Assembly: GCA_035493835.1 (NCBI GenBank)
Contig: DATJHO010000016.1
Coordinates: 62,001-126,000, forward strand
Source: DASZTU01 sp035493835
GTDB taxonomy: Bacteria; Pseudomonadota; Alphaproteobacteria; Rhizobiales; Devosiaceae
Direction: 5' to 3'
Length of the DNA stretch: 64,000 nucleotides
This document shows positions 60,627 to 64,000 of the stretch, in pieces. The first letter of the stretch is position 1, and the number at the start of each line of letters is the position of its first letter. The notes beneath the pieces are model-generated. The model was not told where the DNA came from. It ran no database searches and worked only from the letters and a program-made list of their open reading frames with translations. A program made the position numbers and the translations under genes.

Positions 60627-62144
60627 ATGACGAATGCAGTGCGCGCGTCACAGCGCCCCTATGTCCTTGGCTCGATTATGCTGGCCAATTTCATGGTGGC
60701 GATCGAGGCGACAATTGTCGCAACGGCGATGCCCCGCATCGTCGGCGATCTCGGCGGCTTCACCTATTACAGCTGGGTTTTTTCCGCGTTCCTTCTGACC
60801 CAGTCGGCGACGACGGTGGTCTACGGCAAGCTTGCCGACGTTTTTGGGCGCAAGCCGGTTTTGATCGTGGGGATCGTGCTCTTCCTGCTGGGCTCGCTTC
60901 TTTCGGGCTTTGCCAATTCGATGGCGATGCTCATTGCCTTTCGCCTGCTGCAGGGCCTGGGAGCCGGCGCTATCCAGCCCATCACCATGACCATCATCGG
61001 CGACCTTTATACCCTCGAGCAGCGCGCCAAGGTGCAAGGGTTGATGTCGACCGTCTGGGCGTTTTCGGCGGTGGTCGGCCCGCTCGTCGGCGGCATCATC
61101 GTCGAGCATCTGCCCTGGTCGTGGATTTTCTGGATCAACGTCCCCATCGGCATCCTCACCATTGTGGGCTTTGCCCTGTTCCTCGAGGAAAAGGTCGGGC
61201 GCCGCGGGGCGCGGGTCGACTATCTCGGCTCGGTATTGTTCTCGATCGCCGTCGTGGCGCTGCTGGTCATGCTTACCGAAACCGATGCGGGCCTTCCGAC
61301 CATTTTGGGGCTTGCGCTGGTTTTCGTCGTCTCGGGCGGCCTCTTCGTACTGCAGGAGCGGCGGGCAGCCGAGCCGATCATTTCGATTGCCCTCTGGGCG
61401 CAACGGCTCATCGCCACCAGCAATGCTGCAACGCTCTTTGCCGGCATGGTGATGATCGGCATGACGACGGTGCTGCCGCTCTATGTCCAGGGCGTGATGG
61501 GCTATTCGACGGTCATCGCCGGCTTCACGCTGACCGCGCTGGTCGTCGGCTGGCCGATTGCGGTGATGGGTGCCAGCCTGCTGTTCAAGACCTTCGGCAT
61601 CCGCCTGACTCTGCGCGTTGGCAGCTTGCTGTTGCCGGTGGGCGCATTGTTCCTCTTGGTGCTGACGCCTGAAAGCAGCCCGGTCCTGCCCGGGATCGGG
61701 GCTTTCCTGATGGGGTTCGGCATGGGGCTGATCAGCCTCACTACTGTCGCCTTGGTGCAGGACAGCGTCGAATGGTCGGCGCGCGGCAGTGCCACGGCTT
61801 CCATCATGTTTGCGCGCAGCCTCGGCAACACCCTCGGCGCGACCGTGCTCGGGGCGGTGCTTAACCTCGGCATCGCCTATTTCGGCACCGGCCCGCTGGC
61901 GGAGAGCGTCCGCCAGGTGCTGAACGAGCCGACCGGCCTTGCTAATCTTGCCGCCAATGCCGATGCCCGGACGGTCTTCGACCAATCGCTGCACTGGACC
62001 TTCATCGGCGTGCTGGTGATCTGCGCGCTCACGGCCATTTCGACCTGGATGGTGCCGATCAAGCGGAATTCGTGGGCCAAGGCGGCTCCCGGCGCCAACG
62101 CCATCGAGGATGCGGTCGTCCCCATCGGCGACATCGAGCCATAG
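60627..62144 (+). CDS. MFS exporter, DHA2 (14-TM) family
   Basis: 505 residues, 14 membrane helices. Motif A KLADVFGRKPVLI (about 65-77), motif C region FSAVVGPLVGGIIVEHLPWSWIFWINVPIG, and AIEATIVATAMPRI in helix 1 are DHA2 features (EmrB/QacA group), which export toxic compounds by proton antiport. ATG at 60627; the upstream open frame is leader. The next gene, an aldo/keto reductase, starts 24 bases later and is probably co-transcribed. Confidence 0.93.
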   Translation: MTNAVRASQRPYVLGSIMLANFMVAIEATIVATAMPRIVGDLGGFTYYSWVFSAFLLTQSATTVVYGKLADVFGRKPVLIVGIVLFLLGSLLSGFANSMAMLIAFRLLQGLGAGAIQPITMTIIGDLYTLEQRAKVQGLMSTVWAFSAVVGPLVGGIIVEHLPWSWIFWINVPIGILTIVGFALFLEEKVGRRGARVDYLGSVLFSIAVVALLVMLTETDAGLPTILGLALVFVVSGGLFVLQERRAAEPIISIALWAQRLIATSNAATLFAGMVMIGMTTVLPLYVQGVMGYSTVIAGFTLTALVVGWPIAVMGASLLFKTFGIRLTLRVGSLLLPVGALFLLVLTPESSPVLPGIGAFLMGFGMGLISLTTVALVQDSVEWSARGSATASIMFARSLGNTLGATVLGAVLNLGIAYFGTGPLAESVRQVLNEPTGLANLAANADARTVFDQSLHWTFIGVLVICALTAISTWMVPIKRNSWAKAAPGANAIEDAVVPIGDIEP

Positions 62145-62168
62145 GCTTCAGCCAACAAGGAGTGAATT

Positions 62169-63125
62169 GTGATCCCGCAAAAGCCAGAAATCGCCATGGG
62201 CACCGGAAATCTTGCCGTCCCGGGCGAGCGCGAGGATGCCAACCGGTTGCTCGATGCCTATGTCGATCTCGGCGGTGGCATCATCGATACCGCGGCGGTC
62301 TATTCGGACTGGGTGCCGGGCGAACCCCGGCGCAGCGAGGCGGCAATCGGCAAGTGGCTGAAGACGCGCCGCGGCGCGCGGCCGATGATCGTGACCAAGG
62401 GCGGCCACCCGCCCGTAGAGGCGATGCATCGTTCGCGGCTTGATGCCGCCTCGATCCGGTCGGACGTGGAAGGCAGCCTCGCCGTGCTCGGGATCGAGCA
62501 GATCGACCTCTATTTGCTGCACCGCGACGATGTCGCCCGCCCCGTTGCCGAGATCATGGGACCGCTGGCCGAGCTTGTAGCCGAGGGCAAGCTGGCTGCG
62601 GTCGGCGTCAGCAATTGGAGCCCCTCGCGCATTGCCGAGGCGCGCGCCACCGGCTTGGTGCCGCTCGCCAGCAACCAGGCTCTCGGCAATGTGCTTTCGA
62701 ACCACATGGGTCCCGATGCCGATCCGACCATCGAAAAGCTCGACCTTGCCGCCTTTCGGCAGGCGGAGGCGGCCGACATGAGCCTGATGCTGTTCACGTC
62801 GTCGGCAAAAGGGATTCTCAGCAGCCCCGGGCGCATCGAGGACCGCGGGAACGCTGCCTACAGCACCCCGGCCTGCCGCAAGGCGGTGAAGGAACTTGTT
62901 TCCATCGCCGAAGAGGCCGGCATCGAGCCAACCAATCTTGGCATGGCGTTCCTGCTGCAGTTTTCGCCGCGGTTCGTGCCGGTGATGGAGCGGAGCAGCG
63001 TCGACGGGCTGAAGACCTCGATGGCCGCGAGGGAGGTGCAGCTTGCGCCGGACTTGATGGCGGCCATCGCCCGGGTCTCGGGCTTCGACGCTTATGTGAC
63101 ACCGGGCGGCGCCGCTCGGCATTGA
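62169..63125 (+). CDS. Aldo/keto reductase
   Basis: 318 residues. (beta/alpha)8 barrel using NADPH. The tetrad is visible: Asp in IIDTAAVY, Tyr in VYSDW, Lys in IVTKGGH and His in YLLHRDD. GVSNWSPSRI and the C-terminal cofactor loop follow. GTG at 62169 has AAGGAG just upstream. Relatives act on aldehydes and sugars; substrate not known. Lies between the MFS exporter and a dehydrogenase gene in a co-directional run. Confidence 0.9.
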   Translation: MIPQKPEIAMGTGNLAVPGEREDANRLLDAYVDLGGGIIDTAAVYSDWVPGEPRRSEAAIGKWLKTRRGARPMIVTKGGHPPVEAMHRSRLDAASIRSDVEGSLAVLGIEQIDLYLLHRDDVARPVAEIMGPLAELVAEGKLAAVGVSNWSPSRIAEARATGLVPLASNQALGNVLSNHMGPDADPTIEKLDLAAFRQAEAADMSLMLFTSSAKGILSSPGRIEDRGNAAYSTPACRKAVKELVSIAEEAGIEPTNLGMAFLLQFSPRFVPVMERSSVDGLKTSMAAREVQLAPDLMAAIARVSGFDAYVTPGGAARH

Positions 63126-63188
63126 TGCGCAATAGGGCCGGCACTATCTGTCCCTAGTGAAAGAACCGTTAGATCGAAGGTGCGTGCC

Positions 63189-64000
63189 ATGTCCGCTATG
63201 TCAAAAGCCTATGCCGCCGCGGGGCTGGATCGTGAAATTCCCACGGAACTCCTCATCGGCGGCAAATGGCGGCCCTCGGCTGGCGGCCAGCGCATCGATG
63301 TGCTCGATCCCTCGACCGGCGAGGTGATCACCTCGGTCGCCGATGCGACGGTCGAGGATGGGCTGGCCGCCGTCGCTGCCGCCCATGACGCGGGGCCGGC
63401 CTGGGCAGCGACCCCGCCGCGCCAGCGCGGCGAGATCCTGCGCAAATGCTTTGCCCTGATGACGGAGCGTTCCGAGTATTTCGCCCGCCTCATCAGCCTC
63501 GAGAACGGCAAGGCGCTGCCCGATGCGCGCGGCGAGGCGATCTATTCGGCCGAATTCTTCCGCTGGTTCGCCGAGGAAGCGGTGCGGAACATCGGCGAGG
63601 TCAGCGTGGCGCCCGCGGGCGGCTATCGCATTCTGGTCGAGCACCAGCCGATCGGCGTTTCGGTGCTGGTGACGCCGTGGAATTTCCCGGCCGCCATGGC
63701 GACGCGCAAGCTGGCCCCGGCGCTGGCCGCCGGCTGCACGGTCGTGCTCAAGCCGGCGACGGAGACGCCCCTCACCGCCTACGCCATAGCAGCGCTGATG
63801 GAAGAGGCGGGGGTGCCGCCGGGCGTAGTCAACGTGCTGACGACCTCGAAGTCGGGCCCCGTGATCAGCGCCATGCTCCACGATCCGCGTGTGCGAAAAC
63901 TGTCGTTCACGGGGTCGACCCAGGTCGGACGGATCCTCCTCAAGGAGGCGGCCGACCAGGTGCTCAGTTGTTCGATGGAACTAGGGGGCAACGCGCCGTT
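63189..64000 (+). CDS. gabD: NAD(P)-dependent succinate-semialdehyde dehydrogenase (partial)
   Basis: The first 270 residues only; the gene continues beyond the window. Aldehyde dehydrogenase family, SSADH group: IGGKWRPSAGG, VTPWNFPAAMATRKLAPALA (about 153-172), VVLKPATETPLTAYA, FTGSTQVGRILL (Rossmann loop) and MELGGNAP at the edge (the general-base Glu is in this segment). The catalytic Cys should lie just past the end. ATG at 63189. The gabD name is a best guess; other semialdehyde dehydrogenases share these motifs. Confidence 0.85.
   Translation, partial: MSAMSKAYAAAGLDREIPTELLIGGKWRPSAGGQRIDVLDPSTGEVITSVADATVEDGLAAVAAAHDAGPAWAATPPRQRGEILRKCFALMTERSEYFARLISLENGKALPDARGEAIYSAEFFRWFAEEAVRNIGEVSVAPAGGYRILVEHQPIGVSVLVTPWNFPAAMATRKLAPALAAGCTVVLKPATETPLTAYAIAALMEEAGVPPGVVNVLTTSKSGPVISAMLHDPRVRKLSFTGSTQVGRILLKEAADQVLSCSMELGGNAP

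Noticed and set aside
60648..61994. 448-codon frame opposite the MFS exporter
   Set aside because: Extremely charged composition without hydrophobic core; shadow of the membrane protein.

Overview
The window is GC-rich chromosomal DNA of an alphaproteobacterium of the order Hyphomicrobiales (Rhizobiales). The evidence is the CtrA phosphorelay set (chpT, ctrA, a SciP/DUF1153 gene), EipA/DUF1134, FlbD-type flagellar control, an RpoH heat-shock sigma factor and rhizobial-style dispersed palindromes. A Devosia-like genus would fit, but that is an impression from gene content, not a measurement.

Layout. 1-5.4 kb: intergenic repeats, an EamA exporter, purA and a large proline/alanine-rich membrane protein. 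5.6-14.4 kb: a single-domain receiver, a divergent SDR/TetR pair with visible operators, chpT, a YHS-domain protein facing eipA, a membrane-anchored coiled-coil protein, a small membrane protein whose start codon overlaps that of rluD, then rpoH and a small secreted protein. 14.8-19.1 kb: a thiamine locus, with thiamine pyrophosphokinase divergent from a TPP-riboswitch-led thiBPQ importer. 19.3-35.2 kb: ctrA and flagellar genes (fliI-fliJ; fliF-fliG-fliH-fliN-flbD-flhA; fliK-flgD) plus sciP, a GST, a VOC protein and a GT-C-like membrane protein. 35.4-37.7 kb: mnmA, a small membrane protein and a UdgX-type uracil-DNA glycosylase. 37.7-54.6 kb: a surface/export region with a type I secretion ABC exporter and adaptor, a six-gene nucleotide-sugar operon (two acyltransferases, two DegT aminotransferases, a Gfo/Idh dehydrogenase, an epimerase), a flippase, a secreted beta-helix protein with a tandem-repeat linker and RTX-type C-terminus, a GT4 glycosyltransferase, and LuxR- and SARP-type regulators. 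54.7-64 kb: a TriABC-like RND pump with two adaptors, a truncated antiporter remnant, a 14-TM MFS exporter, an aldo/keto reductase and the start of a succinate-semialdehyde dehydrogenase gene.

Two themes link the genes. First, much of the CtrA cell-cycle circuit (ChpT, CtrA, SciP, EipA) lies beside the flagellar genes it controls in relatives. CtrA-like boxes can be seen before fliF, fliI and sciP, and a near-perfect sigma-54 promoter precedes fliK, the kind of promoter FlbD would activate. Second, the glycan operon is bracketed by a type I exporter and a likely type I substrate. The substrate combines a right-handed beta-helix with a serralysin-type secretion domain, as AlgE-type epimerases and type I-secreted glycanases do, so it may modify or bind the polymer made by the operon. 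This is the best candidate for an undescribed system here.

Three families of dispersed intergenic palindromes occur. One supplies the TAG stop codon of three genes, and one sits at the broken end of an antiporter remnant. No CRISPR array, rRNA, tRNA, transposase or prophage gene was recognised.
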